Part shown: one piece after another, positions 24,913-34,363 of the stretch | Layout of the letters: every line of letters begins with the position of its first letter | How positions within the stretch are numbered: position 1 is the stretch's first letter | DNA from: Halalkalicoccus sp. NIPERK01 | Lineage (GTDB): Archaea; Halobacteriota; Halobacteria; Halobacteriales; Halalkalicoccaceae | Reading direction: 5' to 3' | Assembly: GCF_030287405.1 (NCBI RefSeq) | Contig: NZ_JASVVV010000001.1 | Coordinates: 372,001-436,000, forward strand | Length of the DNA stretch: 64,000 nucleotides | Notes under the pieces: generated by a model | Database searches by the model: none | Told to the model about the DNA's origin: nothing | Seen by the model: only the letters and a program-made list of their open reading frames with translations | Position numbers and translations under genes: made by a program

Positions 24913-26523
24913 TTACTCGAGGTCGGGCCGCGAGAGTTCGGTCTCCTTGGCGGTGATGACCTCGATCAGCGCGGGCGTGCCCTCCTCGGTCTTCTCGATC
25001 CCGCGCTCGATGGCGGCCCCCAGTTCGTCGGGATCCTCGACGCGCTCGCCGTAGCAGTTCAGCCCCTCGGCGACCTCGGCCCAGTCGCCGAAGAAGGGGG
25101 TGTCGTAGCCCGCCATCTCGAAGTTGTTCAGGTGGATCGAGAGGATCGGGATGTCCTCGCGGGCGGCGGTCTCCAGATCGAGGGCGGTCATCCCGATCGC
25201 GCCGTCGCCCCAGACGTTGATGCAGAGCTTTTCGGGGTTGACGAGCTTCGCGCCCATCGTCAGCCCCAGCCCGTAGCCCAGTTGGGTGGTCTTGCCCCAG
25301 CCGATGTACGACAGCGGCTCGGTCACCTCGAAGAACGGCGCGAGGAAGTCCCGCGGGTTGCCCGCGTCGTGGGTGATGACCACGTTCTCCTTGTCGACGA
25401 TCTCGTCGAGTTCCCGAACCACCCGATACGGGTTGATCGGGGCGTCATCCGAGGTGAGTTTGGGCTCCCACTCGGCGAGCCACTCGTCGCGAACCTCCTC
25501 GATCTCCGCCGCGACGTCGTCGGCGCGCCCGCGGTCCTCGTCGACGCGGCCGTCGAGTTCCTCGACGAGCGCCTCGAGGGTGAGTTTGGCATCGCCCACG
25601 AGCGAGTGCTCGGAGACGACGTCCTTGTCGATGTCCGTGGGGTCCAGCGTCGAGTGGATGATGTCGGCGCCCTCGGGGGCGGTCAGCCCGTAGGCGGTGT
25701 CGGTAAAGGAACAGCCGATCCCGAAGACGACGTCGGCCTCGCGCATGAAGTGTGCGAGCTGACCCGGCTCGCTTTTACTGGCAGCACCCAGCGAGAGGCG
25801 GTGGTCCTCCGGGAAGGCGCTCTTTCCGTTCAGACTCGTCGCCACCGGCGCTTCGAGCGTCTCGGCGAGTTCTTTCAGACTGTTCCACCCCTTCGCGTAG
25901 TGAACGCCCTGCCCGGCGAAGATCACCGGGCGCTCGGCCTCGATCAGCATCTCGGCGGCCGTCTCGACGTCTTCGGGGTCCGGGCCGGAGCGCCGTTCTT
26001 TCGAGGGGGTGTACTCGAACTCCTCGCTGAGATCCGTGTAGAAGATATCCTTGGGGACCTCGACCACGGAGGGTCGGGGCCGGCCGTTGCGCGCCGAGCT
26101 AAAGGCCCGGCGCATCGTCTCGCCCACGGCGTCGGGGTCCGCGAGTTGCTCGCAGGACTTGCTGATCGACTGGTAGCTCACCAGCGAGTTGAACTTGGGA
26201 TCGACGTCGGTCTTCGCCAGGTCGTAGCCCGCGGGGATCGCGACGATCGGCGCGGACTCGCCGTAGGCCTGGGCGACCCCGCCGATGGAGTTCTCGGTGC
26301 CCGGCCCGTGCTGACAGGCGAACGCGCCGACCCGATCGCCGGAGGTCAGCCGGCCGACAGCGTCGGCCATGTGGACCGCGGTCCGTTCCTGTCTCGTGAT
26401 GATCTTTCGGATCCCGACCTCTTCCGCCGAATCCGTGTCGAACAGCGGGTTGCTCGGGAAGCCGAACAGGTACTCTACACCCTCCTCTCGTAGCGTCTGC
26501 GCGATCGCTTCGTTGACGTCCAT
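24913..26523 (-). CDS. Thiamine pyrophosphate-dependent enzyme (acetolactate synthase/acyl-CoA lyase-like)
   Basis: 536 residues with all three domains of the POX-type TPP family: the Pyr domain with activating Glu in TRQERTAVHMADAVGRL (about 43-59), the central Rossmann domain (VIFAGQGVHYAKG), and the PP domain with the GDG-N motif from GDGAIGMT to HLNNFEMAG. It might be an acetolactate synthase homologue, glyoxylate carboligase or a 2-hydroxyacyl-CoA lyase. The downstream CoA-transferase gene favours an acyl-CoA substrate, and the usual small ilvN subunit gene is absent. Divergent from the D-2-hydroxyacid dehydrogenase gene with a 160-base spacer. Confidence 0.85.
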   Translation of the reverse strand: MDVNEAIAQTLREEGVEYLFGFPSNPLFDTDSAEEVGIRKIITRQERTAVHMADAVGRLTSGDRVGAFACQHGPGTENSIGGVAQAYGESAPIVAIPAGYDLAKTDVDPKFNSLVSYQSISKSCEQLADPDAVGETMRRAFSSARNGRPRPSVVEVPKDIFYTDLSEEFEYTPSKERRSGPDPEDVETAAEMLIEAERPVIFAGQGVHYAKGWNSLKELAETLEAPVATSLNGKSAFPEDHRLSLGAASKSEPGQLAHFMREADVVFGIGCSFTDTAYGLTAPEGADIIHSTLDPTDIDKDVVSEHSLVGDAKLTLEALVEELDGRVDEDRGRADDVAAEIEEVRDEWLAEWEPKLTSDDAPINPYRVVRELDEIVDKENVVITHDAGNPRDFLAPFFEVTEPLSYIGWGKTTQLGYGLGLTMGAKLVNPEKLCINVWGDGAIGMTALDLETAAREDIPILSIHLNNFEMAGYDTPFFGDWAEVAEGLNCYGERVEDPDELGAAIERGIEKTEEGTPALIEVITAKETELSRPDLE

Positions 26524-26683
26524 GATGTCCTCACCGTTACGGTGACTATCCGATATGCCGTCCGACTATGTGATAAGAGTTACCAATTCTGTCAAGCCCG
26601 AGCGTGGATTCGTACACGACCGATGATGACGAACCGTCGGTCGGTCCGAAAGGTTCAACGTCGCGAGTGATACACTCACGCGC

Positions 26684-27619
26684 ATGGCTGTATCCGATCT
26701 CGAAGCGCTGTACGTCCACGAGTCCGTCGAGAACGTGATCCCGAAGGAGGCGTTCGTCGAGGCCTTCTCGGACCTCTCCATTCCCGCGGAACTCGTCGGC
26801 GACGGCGAGACCTACGGGGAAACCGACGCCGTCGTCACCTACGTCCCCCGCCCGAAGTTCCTCGACGCCGGCTGGGTCCACTGTGCGCGGGCGGGCTACG
26901 ACGCCTTCGACACCGAGGCCTACGCCGCAGCGGGGATCCCGCTGACCAACAGCTCGGGCATCCACGGCGCGACCGTCGGCGAGGTCGCGATCGGCTGTAT
27001 GCTCTCGCTCGCGCGCCTGCTCCACGTCTACCGGGATCACCAGAACGAAACCCATTGGTATACCCCCGACTACGAACGCCCCTTCACCGTCGAGAACGAA
27101 CGCCTCTGCGTCCTCGGACTCGGCACCATCGGCGAGGGGATCGCCACGCGGGCCGATGGATTGGGAATGGAGGTCGTCGGCGTGCGTCGGTCGGACGAAC
27201 CAGTTCCGGGCGTCTCGGAGATCTACGACCCCGAGGAGCTTCACGAGGCCATCTCGGAGGCGCGCTTCGTCGCCATCACGCTCCCCCACACCCCCGAGAC
27301 CGACGGCCTGCTCTCGACGGCGGAGTTCGAGGCGATGCGCGAGGATTCCTACCTCGTGAACGTCGCCCGCGGCCCGATCGTCGACGAGGACGCGCTCGTC
27401 GCGGCGATCGTGGACGGCGAGATCGCGGGCGCGGCGCTGGACGTCTTCGAGACCGAACCCCTCCCACCCGAATCGCCGCTGTGGGACTTCGAGGAGGTCA
27501 TCGTCATGCCGCACAAGGGATCGGCGACCAACCGGTACCACCTCGACATCGCCGAGTTAGTGAAAGAGAACGTCGAGCGCTATCGATCGGGCGAGGAGCT
27601 TCGAAACCGCGTCGCCTGA
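26684..27619 (+). CDS. NAD(P)-dependent D-2-hydroxyacid dehydrogenase
   Basis: 311 residues of the D-specific family. Nucleotide loop GLGTIGEG (about 146-153), active-site Arg in VNVARGPIV (about 225-233), Glu in DVFETEPLP and catalytic His in MPHKGSAT. The N-terminal catalytic lobe is short, as in other haloarchaeal members. It interconverts a 2-oxoacid and a D-2-hydroxyacid in the cytoplasm and could act against the membrane FAD/Fe-S enzymes on the same acids. The stop lies five bases from the stop of the convergent MFS gene. Confidence 0.9.
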   Translation: MAVSDLEALYVHESVENVIPKEAFVEAFSDLSIPAELVGDGETYGETDAVVTYVPRPKFLDAGWVHCARAGYDAFDTEAYAAAGIPLTNSSGIHGATVGEVAIGCMLSLARLLHVYRDHQNETHWYTPDYERPFTVENERLCVLGLGTIGEGIATRADGLGMEVVGVRRSDEPVPGVSEIYDPEELHEAISEARFVAITLPHTPETDGLLSTAEFEAMREDSYLVNVARGPIVDEDALVAAIVDGEIAGAALDVFETEPLPPESPLWDFEEVIVMPHKGSATNRYHLDIAELVKENVERYRSGEELRNRVA

Positions 27620-27623
27620 CTCC

Positions 27624-28883
27624 CTACCCGAGTCTGAGGACGACTACCACGAGACCCGCCGCGACCAGCGCGATGGCCCCGAGGGTCCCGAGCAGCACGG
27701 GGGCGCTGAAGTACGTCAGCAGCGCGCCCGCGAGCGCCGCCCCGCCCGCGCCGACGCCGAACATCCCGAGGTAGGTGTAGCCATAGGAGAGTCCGTGGAC
27801 GTCCTCGGCGGCGTACTCGGCGATCACGACCTGGTAGATCGGCGCGGTCGCGTACAGACAGAAGCCAAGGACCGCACAGACCGCGAGAAACGGGACGACC
27901 CCGACGCTCGCCGCGGGCAGGAAGACGACCGCGAGCGCCGCCAGCGCCGTGAGCGTCGCCAACAGGGCGTACTCGGTCCTGACGTGGTCGGTGACCCGCC
28001 CGCCGGCGTACTGGCCGAGGATGCCGACCATCAGCAGGCCGGTGTAGATGTACTGGGCGGGTTCGGCCGACTGGCCCATGACGGTGTAGGTGCCGAACTG
28101 CGGGAGGTTCGCGATCATGTCGGGCATAAAGGTCAGCAAACCGCGGTAGTAGGTGCCGTAGAGCATGACGATCACGAACGCGAGGGCGAAACCCGTCGTG
28201 AAGAGCAGGCGGGAGTCGGCGACGACCGACCGGAGGTCGAAGCCGTCCTCGGCGTCCTCGGCGTCCTCGGCCTCCGACGGGGGCTGTTCGCCGCCGTCGG
28301 CTTGCTCGCCGCCGTCGGTCGCGGTCGCGGCCGTCTCGTCGAACTCGATCGACGAGCCCAGTATCACGACGACGACCGCCGGGACCGCGAGCGCGACGAT
28401 GACGAACCGCCAGTCGAGGAAGATCAACAGGAGCGCCGCCAACAGGGGGCCGAAGGCGGTGCCGACGTTGCCGCCGACGCCGTGGTACGCGAAGACGGTC
28501 CCCCGTTCCTCGGCGCCGCGGCTGATCAGCGAGAGGCCGGCGGGGTGGTAGATGCTCGCCGCGGCGCCCCAGACGACGATCGCCAGCCCGAGCGTGTAGA
28601 CGTTCGGCGCGAGCGCGAGCAGGAAGAAGCCCCCGCCCATCCCGACGACCGCGGCGACGATCAACCGGCGCGAGCCGTAGTTGTCGGCCAGTATGCCGCT
28701 CGGAAGCGCGCCGATCCCGATCAGCCCGTAGCCAACGGAGACGACGACCCCGAGGACGAACGCCGAGACATCGAAGACGTCGAGCCAGATCACGATGAAC
28801 AGCGGGATCGACAGCTCGTAGGTGTGAAACACGCCGTGTGCGAGCATGGTGAATGCGGTGATCGACCTGTCGTTGCCGTTCAT
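27624..28883 (-). CDS. Major facilitator superfamily transporter
   Basis: 419 residues with twelve predicted helices. A central cytoplasmic loop is highly acidic and Gln/Gly-rich (about residues 188-215). The motif after helix two reads GILADNYGSRRLI, a good MFS loop 2-3 signature (G-x-x-x-D-x-x-G-x-R-R). The substrate is unknown; position between 2-hydroxyacid and malic-enzyme genes suggests an organic acid. It follows the malic enzyme gene on the same strand, separated by the 305-base repeat-containing spacer. Confidence 0.88.
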   Translation of the reverse strand: MNGNDRSITAFTMLAHGVFHTYELSIPLFIVIWLDVFDVSAFVLGVVVSVGYGLIGIGALPSGILADNYGSRRLIVAAVVGMGGGFFLLALAPNVYTLGLAIVVWGAAASIYHPAGLSLISRGAEERGTVFAYHGVGGNVGTAFGPLLAALLLIFLDWRFVIVALAVPAVVVVILGSSIEFDETAATATDGGEQADGGEQPPSEAEDAEDAEDGFDLRSVVADSRLLFTTGFALAFVIVMLYGTYYRGLLTFMPDMIANLPQFGTYTVMGQSAEPAQYIYTGLLMVGILGQYAGGRVTDHVRTEYALLATLTALAALAVVFLPAASVGVVPFLAVCAVLGFCLYATAPIYQVVIAEYAAEDVHGLSYGYTYLGMFGVGAGGAALAGALLTYFSAPVLLGTLGAIALVAAGLVVVVLRLG

Positions 28884-29188
28884 CCCACACCCCCTGAGGT
28901 GCGCCGCTCGTGTGCTCGTCTCATGGTGACGAAACGACTGTCGCGAACCCCCTTAACTGATGGCGTTCACGCGGACCTTTTTCCGCTCGGACTCGCTCTG
29001 CTCGTCCTCACGCAAAAATCTCCTCCAAAAAGCCGCACGTTCGGACCGAGATCGCTACTGTTCCTGGGCGTCCACCACGGCCACAGCGGCGAGGTTCACG
29101 ATGTCGCGTGGACCTTTTTCCACTCGGACTCGCTGCGCTCGTCCTCGAGCAAAAATCTCCTCCAAAAACCCGACGCTCCGCCCGATTG
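28884..29188. other. Spacer carrying a duplicated tail of the malic enzyme gene
   Basis: The first 85 bases hold the MFS gene's upstream region. The rest consists of an approximately 135-bp sequence that recurs immediately to the right across the true 3' end of the malic enzyme gene (see the repeat entry). There is no other gene. Confidence 0.6.
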
Positions 29189-29239
29189 CTACTGCTTTTG
29201 TGCGTCGACCACCGCCACCGCCGCGAGGTTCACGATGTC
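28971..29239. repeat. Imperfect tandem repeat, about 135 bp per unit, including the maeB 3' end
   Basis: Unit 1 (28971-29105) and unit 2 (about 29108-29239) share GACCTTTTTCC, ACTCG-rich text, AAAAATCTCCTCCAAAAA, a stop codon and the coding end of the malic enzyme. Stops are 134 bases apart (29055 and 29189). On the minus strand unit 1 still reads [16 protein letters not shown] then stop, against [16 protein letters not shown] in the real gene. Confidence 0.8.
29055..29105 (-). pseudogene. Remnant C-terminus of a second malic enzyme copy
   Basis: Sixteen codons and a stop encode [16 protein letters not shown], one substitution from the end of the intact gene (Glu for Lys). The nucleotide differences are mostly at third positions, which suggests that the copy diverged while still coding or came from a paralogous gene by recombination, rather than being a fresh duplication. 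Confidence 0.65.
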
Positions 29240-31438
29240 TTTCACCTCGTCGCCGCGCTGGAGGACGTGGACCGGCTTGTCCATGCCGACGAGCATCGGC
29301 CCGATGGCCTCCGCGCCGCCGAGGCGCTGGAGGAGTTTATAGCCGATGTTGCCCGCCTCGAGGTTGGGGAACACGAGCACGTTCGCCGGCTCTTCGAGGT
29401 CGGCGAAGTCGTAGGTGCCGTTGAGTATCTCCTCGACGACGGCGGTGTCGGCCTGCATCTCGCCGTCGACCGGGAAGTCGGCGTCGGGGTCGCGCCGGAG
29501 CATCCGCGCCGCCTCGCGGGGCTTGCGGGTGCCCTCGTTGTCGACCGATCCGAAGTTCGAGTACGAGAGCATCGCCGCCCGCGGCTCGACGTTGAACCGG
29601 CGAACGAGGTCGGCGGTGTGTCGGGTGACCTCGGCCAGCACCTCGGCGCTCGGGCTCTGGTTCACGGTGACGTCCACGCAGAAGACGATCCGGCTCTTGA
29701 ACGTGAGCAGGTAGACGCCGGCGGCGTAGTTCGCGTCCTCCGCGGTGCCGATCACCTGCAGAGGCGGGCGCAGCGCCGACGGGTAGTGGTGAGTGAGGCC
29801 GGTCAACAGCGCGTCGGCGTCGCCGGTCTCGACCATGACGCTCCCGAGGTAGTTCGAGTCCCGGCGAACCATGTCCGCCGCCTCGCTGCGGGTGAAGCCC
29901 TTTCGCTGGCGGAGGTCGTAGAGGCGGTCCGCGTACTCGTCGAGTTCCGCCTCCGAGAGGTCGACCACGTTCGGCTCGAACTCCAGGCCGAGGTCGGAGA
30001 CGGTGGTCCGGATCTCCTCGCGGTTCCCGATCAGCAGGGGCTCGGCGATCCCCTCCTCGCGCATCTGGAAGGCGGCGCGGATCATCTTCTCGTCCTCGCC
30101 CTCGGCGAGCGCCACCCGCTTGGGGTCGCTCTTGGCTTTGTTCAACACCACGCGCATCATCTCGCGGGACTTGCCCAGTCGGGCCTCGAGGCGTTCGCGG
30201 TACTCGTCGAGTTCGACCTCCTCGCGGGCCGCACCGCTCGAGATCGCCGCCTGCGCGACGGCGGGCGCGACCTCGAACAGCACGCGCGGGTCGACCGGCT
30301 TGGGCAGGATGTACTCCGACCCGAACTGCAGGGGCTGGTCGCCGTAGGCCTTGACGACCGCGTCGGGGACGTCCTGTTTCGCGAGGTCCGCGAGCGCCTC
30401 CGCACACGCCACTTTCATCTCCTCGTTGATCTCGGTGGCGCGCACGTCGAGCGCTCCCCGGAAGATGAAGGGGAATCCGAGGACGTTGTTGACCTGGTTG
30501 GGGTAATCGGAGCGCCCGGTCGCCATGATCACCGTATCGTCGCGGGCCGCCTTCGCGTCCTCGTAGGTGATCTCGGGGTCGGGGTTGGCCATCGCGAAGA
30601 TGATCGGGTTCTCGGCCATCGAGCGGACCATCTCGGGGGAGACGATCCCGCCGATCGAGAGGCCGACGAGGACGTCCGCGCCCGCCATCGCGTCGGACAG
30701 ATCGCCCTCGGGGACGTCGCGGGCGAACTGGCGTTTGTACTCGTTTACCTCCTCCGCGCGGGCCTCGGTGATGATCCCCGAGGAGTCACACATCGTGATG
30801 TTCTCCTCGCGGACCCCGAGCGAGACGTAGAACCGGGCGCTGGCGATCGCGCTCGCGCCCGCCCCCGAGAACACCACGTCGAGTTCGGAGACCTCCTTGC
30901 CCGCGATCTCCGCGGCGTTCAACAGCGCCGCACCGGAGATGATCGCGGTGCCGTGCTGGTCGTCGTGGAAGACCGGGATCGACATCTCCTCGCGGAGCGT
31001 CTCCTCGATCTCGAAACACTCGGGGGCCTTGATGTCCTCGAGGTTGATCCCGCCGAACGTCGGCCCCATCGCCTTCGTCGCCGCGATCATCGACTCGGGG
31101 TCCTCGAGGTCGAGTTCGACGTCGAAGACGTCGATGTCCGCGAAGCGCTTGAACAGCACGCCCTTGCCCTCCATGACGGGTTTCGACGCCGTCGCGCCGA
31201 TGTCGCCCAGCCCCAGAACGGCCGACCCGTTCGAGATGACGCCGACGAGGTTGCCCTTCGCCGTGTAGCGGTAGACGTCGTCGGGGTTCTCCGCGATCCG
31301 CCGGCAGGGGCCGGCGACGCCGGGCGAGTACGCCAGCGAGAGGTCGCGCTGGGTGTTCGTCGGCTTGGTCGTCGCGATCTCGATCTTTCCGGGCGGGTCG
31401 GCCTCGTGGTAGTCGAGGGAGTCGTCCTCCAGTGACAT
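29189..31438 (-). CDS. maeB: NADP-type malic enzyme with phosphotransacetylase-like domain
   Basis: 749 residues. The N-terminal malic enzyme (about 1-425) has [19 protein letters not shown], the Tyr/Lys active-site region, [13 protein letters not shown] with the metal Asp residues, and a nucleotide-binding [16 protein letters not shown]. The C-terminal third (about 430-749) is a phosphate acetyl/butyryltransferase-like domain ([15 protein letters not shown]) that in bacterial MaeB is regulatory, responding to acetyl-CoA. It decarboxylates malate to pyruvate while making NAD(P)H, linking C4 acids to acetyl-CoA. Divergent from the lactate cluster, with 117 bases between. Confidence 0.93.
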   Translation of the reverse strand: MSLEDDSLDYHEADPPGKIEIATTKPTNTQRDLSLAYSPGVAGPCRRIAENPDDVYRYTAKGNLVGVISNGSAVLGLGDIGATASKPVMEGKGVLFKRFADIDVFDVELDLEDPESMIAATKAMGPTFGGINLEDIKAPECFEIEETLREEMSIPVFHDDQHGTAIISGAALLNAAEIAGKEVSELDVVFSGAGASAIASARFYVSLGVREENITMCDSSGIITEARAEEVNEYKRQFARDVPEGDLSDAMAGADVLVGLSIGGIVSPEMVRSMAENPIIFAMANPDPEITYEDAKAARDDTVIMATGRSDYPNQVNNVLGFPFIFRGALDVRATEINEEMKVACAEALADLAKQDVPDAVVKAYGDQPLQFGSEYILPKPVDPRVLFEVAPAVAQAAISSGAAREEVELDEYRERLEARLGKSREMMRVVLNKAKSDPKRVALAEGEDEKMIRAAFQMREEGIAEPLLIGNREEIRTTVSDLGLEFEPNVVDLSEAELDEYADRLYDLRQRKGFTRSEAADMVRRDSNYLGSVMVETGDADALLTGLTHHYPSALRPPLQVIGTAEDANYAAGVYLLTFKSRIVFCVDVTVNQSPSAEVLAEVTRHTADLVRRFNVEPRAAMLSYSNFGSVDNEGTRKPREAARMLRRDPDADFPVDGEMQADTAVVEEILNGTYDFADLEEPANVLVFPNLEAGNIGYKLLQRLGGAEAIGPMLVGMDKPVHVLQRGDEVKDIVNLAAVAVVDAQKQ

Positions 31439-31555
31439 ACCTGACCGTCCACCGAGATCGACAAAAAGGTGTCGTCACGGGCAGAGCATGCGTTTCGACG
31501 ATCGACGAACTCGCGGGATGAAAACAGCCATGATCCTGGGCCCGAACCGTTCGGT

Positions 31556-32056
31556 ATGTCCATTGTCGACACGTTCGAGGGTACCCTCGACGGGCTGGCC
31601 GTCGAGACGACGCGCCTCGCACCGGAGGCGTTCGAGGACGCGCTGGAGGCGGTCGTCGACGAACCCGCCGTCGGGACGCCGCTTCCGATGGCATCGGTCT
31701 CGCTCGAGGGGACCTCCGTCGTGACCGATCCGACGCCGAGACGGCTCACGGAGGCGGTCACGGGCGTCACCGCCGCGTCGCTCGGCATCGCCGACTACGG
31801 CTCGGTCGTCCTCCCCTCGACCCCCGAGGGAGGCGAGCCGGTGAGCCTCTTCTGCGACCACCACGTCGTCGTGATCGACGCCGCCGACATCGTCCCCGAC
31901 ATGCCGACCGCGATCGGGCGGATGGCGACGACCCTCGCCGACGAGCGCGAGAGCGCGATCATCGCCACAGGTCCGAGCGCCACCGCCGACATGGGGGCGC
32001 TGGTTCGCGGCGCGCACGGCCCGAAGACCGTCCACGTGCTCGTCCTCGAACCATGA
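31556..32056 (+). CDS. LUD-domain protein, LutC-like
   Basis: 166 residues of the LUD (lactate utilisation) fold, with GIADYGSVVLPSTPEGGEP, LFCDHHVVVIDAADIVPD and TGPSATADMGALVRGAHGP, the C-terminal LutC/YkgG signature (ADIE/ADMG..GVHGP). In bacteria LutABC oxidises L-lactate to pyruvate without a flavin visible in sequence. The start ATG at 31556 lies inside a short palindrome, CCGAAC/GTTCGG. The stop overlaps the start of the next gene (ATGA), so translation is coupled. Confidence 0.85.
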   Translation: MSIVDTFEGTLDGLAVETTRLAPEAFEDALEAVVDEPAVGTPLPMASVSLEGTSVVTDPTPRRLTEAVTGVTAASLGIADYGSVVLPSTPEGGEPVSLFCDHHVVVIDAADIVPDMPTAIGRMATTLADERESAIIATGPSATADMGALVRGAHGPKTVHVLVLEP

Positions 32057-34248
32057 GCACGGACGAGAAAGCGGCCCACATCCGCCGGCTGCTCGACACC
32101 GAGGGCGACAGCGTCCAGGCCAATACGAGGGTGTTCAACCAGGGCCGGTACGCCGCCGTCGAGGACCTGGAGGACTACGAGGAGCTGAAGGACCGGGCCC
32201 GCGCGATCAAGGAGGACGCGATCGAGCGCCTGCCCGAACTGATCGACGACCTCACCGAAACCGTCGAGGACAATGGTGGAGAGGTCTACCTCGCCTCGGA
32301 CGCCGAGGACGCGAACCGCTACGTCGAGGAGGTCGTCGGCGACGCGGAGACGCTCGTGAAGAGCAAGTCGATGACCAGCGAGGAGATCGAGTTCAACGCG
32401 GCCCTCGAGGAGGCGGGCGTCGACGTCTACGAGACCGACCTCGGGGAGTTCGTCATCCAGGTCGCCGAGGAGTCGCCCTCGCACATCGTCGGGCCGGCGA
32501 TCCACAAGTCGCGCGAGGAGATCGCCGACCTGTTCAACCGCGAGTTCGACCCCGACGAACCCCTCGAGACCGCGGAGGAACTCACGACGTTCGCCCGCGA
32601 GTACCTCGGCGAGCGGATCGAGGAGGCCGACGTCGGGATGACCGGCGCGAACTTCCTCGTCGCCGAGAGCGGGACCATGCTGCTGGTCACCAGCGAGGGC
32701 AACGCCCGCAAGTGCGCGGTCGCGCCCGACACCCACGTCGCCGTGGCGGGCGTCGAGAAGATTCTACCGAAGTTCGAGGACCTCCAGCCGTTCATCGAAC
32801 TCATCGCGCGTTCGGGGACCGGCCAGGACCTCACCTCCTACATGTCGCTTCTCACGCCGCCGGTCTCGACGCCCACGATCGAGTTCGGGAGCGACGAGCC
32901 CCTCTCGGAGGCCGAGGGCGACCGCGACTTCCATCTCGTGTTGATCGACAACGGCCGGATGGCGATGCGCGAGGACGAGGAGTTGAAGGAGACGCTCTAC
33001 TGCATCCGGTGTGGGGCGTGTGCGAACTCGTGTGCGAACTTCCAGCACGTCGGCGGGCACGCCTTCGGCGGCGAGACCTATTCTGGAGGAATTGCCACCG
33101 GCTGGGAGGCGGGCGTCCACGGCCAGGAGAGCGCCGAAGAATTCAACGACCTCTGTACCGGGTGCTCGCGCTGCGTCAACCAGTGTCCGGTGAAGATCGA
33201 CATTCCCTGGATCAACGAGGTGGTCAGGGATAGAATCAACCGCGGCGAGGCCCCCAGCGAGTTCGACTTCCTCGTCGAGGGACTGACCCCGGATGCCGAA
33301 CCCGGCAGCGTCCCCCTGCAAAAGCGCTTCTTCGGCAACTTCGGTACTGTCGCGAAACTCGGCTCGAGGACGGCCCCGGTTTCGAACTGGCTCTCGGACC
33401 TCCCGCCGAGCCGCTGGGCTATGGAGCGGGTCCTCGGAATCGACAGACGGCGCGAACTCCCGCGATTCGCGGACGAAACCCTACAGGAGTGGTTCCTCGC
33501 CCACGAGGGGCTCCCGCCCGCCGACGCGGACCGCGAGGTCGTCCTCTATCCCGACACGTACACGAACTACATCAGCCCCGAACGCGGGAAGGCCGCCGTC
33601 CGCACGCTGGAGGCGCTCGGCGTCCGGGTCCTGCTGCCCGACCTTCCCGAGAGCGGGCGGGCACCCCTCTCGCAGGGGATGCTTTCGACGGCGAGCGAGC
33701 AGGCGGGCGCGCTCTATGGCGGCCTCGCCGAACACCTCGACGCCGGGCGGGACGTCATCGCCATCGAGCCGAGCGATCTCGCCATGTTCCGCGGCGAGTA
33801 CGAGAAGTTCCTGCCCGAGGCGTCGTACGAGCGCCTCGCCGAGGCCAGCTACGAGGTCTGTGAGTACGTCTACGGACTGGTGGCGAACGATCCCGACGGG
33901 ATCGACGTCCTTATGCGTGGGCCCGGTCGGGTGGCGTACCACAGCCACTGCCAGCAGCGCACGATGGGCCTCGAGGGGTACACCGAGGCGCTGCTCGAAC
34001 GACTGGAGTACGACGTGCTCACCTCGACCGTCGAGTGCTGCGGGATGGCCGGCTCGTTCGGCTACAAGGAACAGTACTACGAGCTCTCGATGGACGTCGG
34101 CTACGAACTCGAGGACGAGTTCGAGGCGGCGGGCGAGCGCGACCGGACGGTGCTCGCGAGCGGCACCTCGTGTACCGACCAGTTGGACGCGCTGTTGGAC
34201 CGAAAGCCGATGCATCCGATCGAACTGATCGCGCCGGGCCCCGAGTAG
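32053..34248 (+). CDS. LUD/Fe-S/CCG fusion lactate oxidation protein (LutB-like with GlpC-like tail)
   Basis: 731 residues. The LUD domain (about 60-300) includes GMTGANFLVAESGTMLLVT and EGNARKCAVAPDTHVAV as in LutB. Two [4Fe-4S] motifs follow: Cys317/320/323/327 and Cys368/371/374/378. The C-terminal region (about 430-731) is not ordinary LutB: it has TAPVSNWLSDLPPSRWAME, YPDTYTNY and ECCGMAGSFGYKEQYYELS, closely matching the CCG module of the three FAD/Fe-S dehydrogenases in this window. It thus combines the roles of LutB and LutA. Expected to oxidise L-lactate with LutC; lctP is the next gene, convergent. Confidence 0.87.
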   Translation: MSTDEKAAHIRRLLDTEGDSVQANTRVFNQGRYAAVEDLEDYEELKDRARAIKEDAIERLPELIDDLTETVEDNGGEVYLASDAEDANRYVEEVVGDAETLVKSKSMTSEEIEFNAALEEAGVDVYETDLGEFVIQVAEESPSHIVGPAIHKSREEIADLFNREFDPDEPLETAEELTTFAREYLGERIEEADVGMTGANFLVAESGTMLLVTSEGNARKCAVAPDTHVAVAGVEKILPKFEDLQPFIELIARSGTGQDLTSYMSLLTPPVSTPTIEFGSDEPLSEAEGDRDFHLVLIDNGRMAMREDEELKETLYCIRCGACANSCANFQHVGGHAFGGETYSGGIATGWEAGVHGQESAEEFNDLCTGCSRCVNQCPVKIDIPWINEVVRDRINRGEAPSEFDFLVEGLTPDAEPGSVPLQKRFFGNFGTVAKLGSRTAPVSNWLSDLPPSRWAMERVLGIDRRRELPRFADETLQEWFLAHEGLPPADADREVVLYPDTYTNYISPERGKAAVRTLEALGVRVLLPDLPESGRAPLSQGMLSTASEQAGALYGGLAEHLDAGRDVIAIEPSDLAMFRGEYEKFLPEASYERLAEASYEVCEYVYGLVANDPDGIDVLMRGPGRVAYHSHCQQRTMGLEGYTEALLERLEYDVLTSTVECCGMAGSFGYKEQYYELSMDVGYELEDEFEAAGERDRTVLASGTSCTDQLDALLDRKPMHPIELIAPGPE

Positions 34249-34255
34249 GGCCTCG

Positions 34256-34363
34256 TACTGTCGGTCATACCCCCATCCATCGGCCGGTGGCACCGCGGGA
34301 CTCGTTCGCGCGGTGACCCGTCACATCAGGGACGTGCCGTTGAACGTCCCCTGACCGACAGTA
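34256..34363. terminator. Convergent intergenic region with nested inverted repeats
   Basis: The space between the convergent lut fusion and lctP genes contains a 12-bp inverted repeat, TACTGTCGGTCA at 34256-34267 and TGACCGACAGTA at 34352-34363, and an inner 7-bp stem GGGACGT (34329-34335)/ACGTCCC (34344-34350). The long span (84 bases between outer arms) could fold in either transcript, consistent with a bidirectional 3' end structure. Confidence 0.45.

Noticed and set aside
24913-26523. Naming the TPP enzyme oxalyl-CoA decarboxylase because of the adjacent CoA-transferase
   Set aside because: The TPP-domain sequence is closer to the general acetolactate synthase type and no oxalyl-CoA-specific residues could be identified.
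29108-31435. A 775-codon open frame antisense to the malic enzyme gene
   Set aside because: Arg/His/Leu-rich text with no motif. Its length follows from the GC-rich third positions of the real gene.
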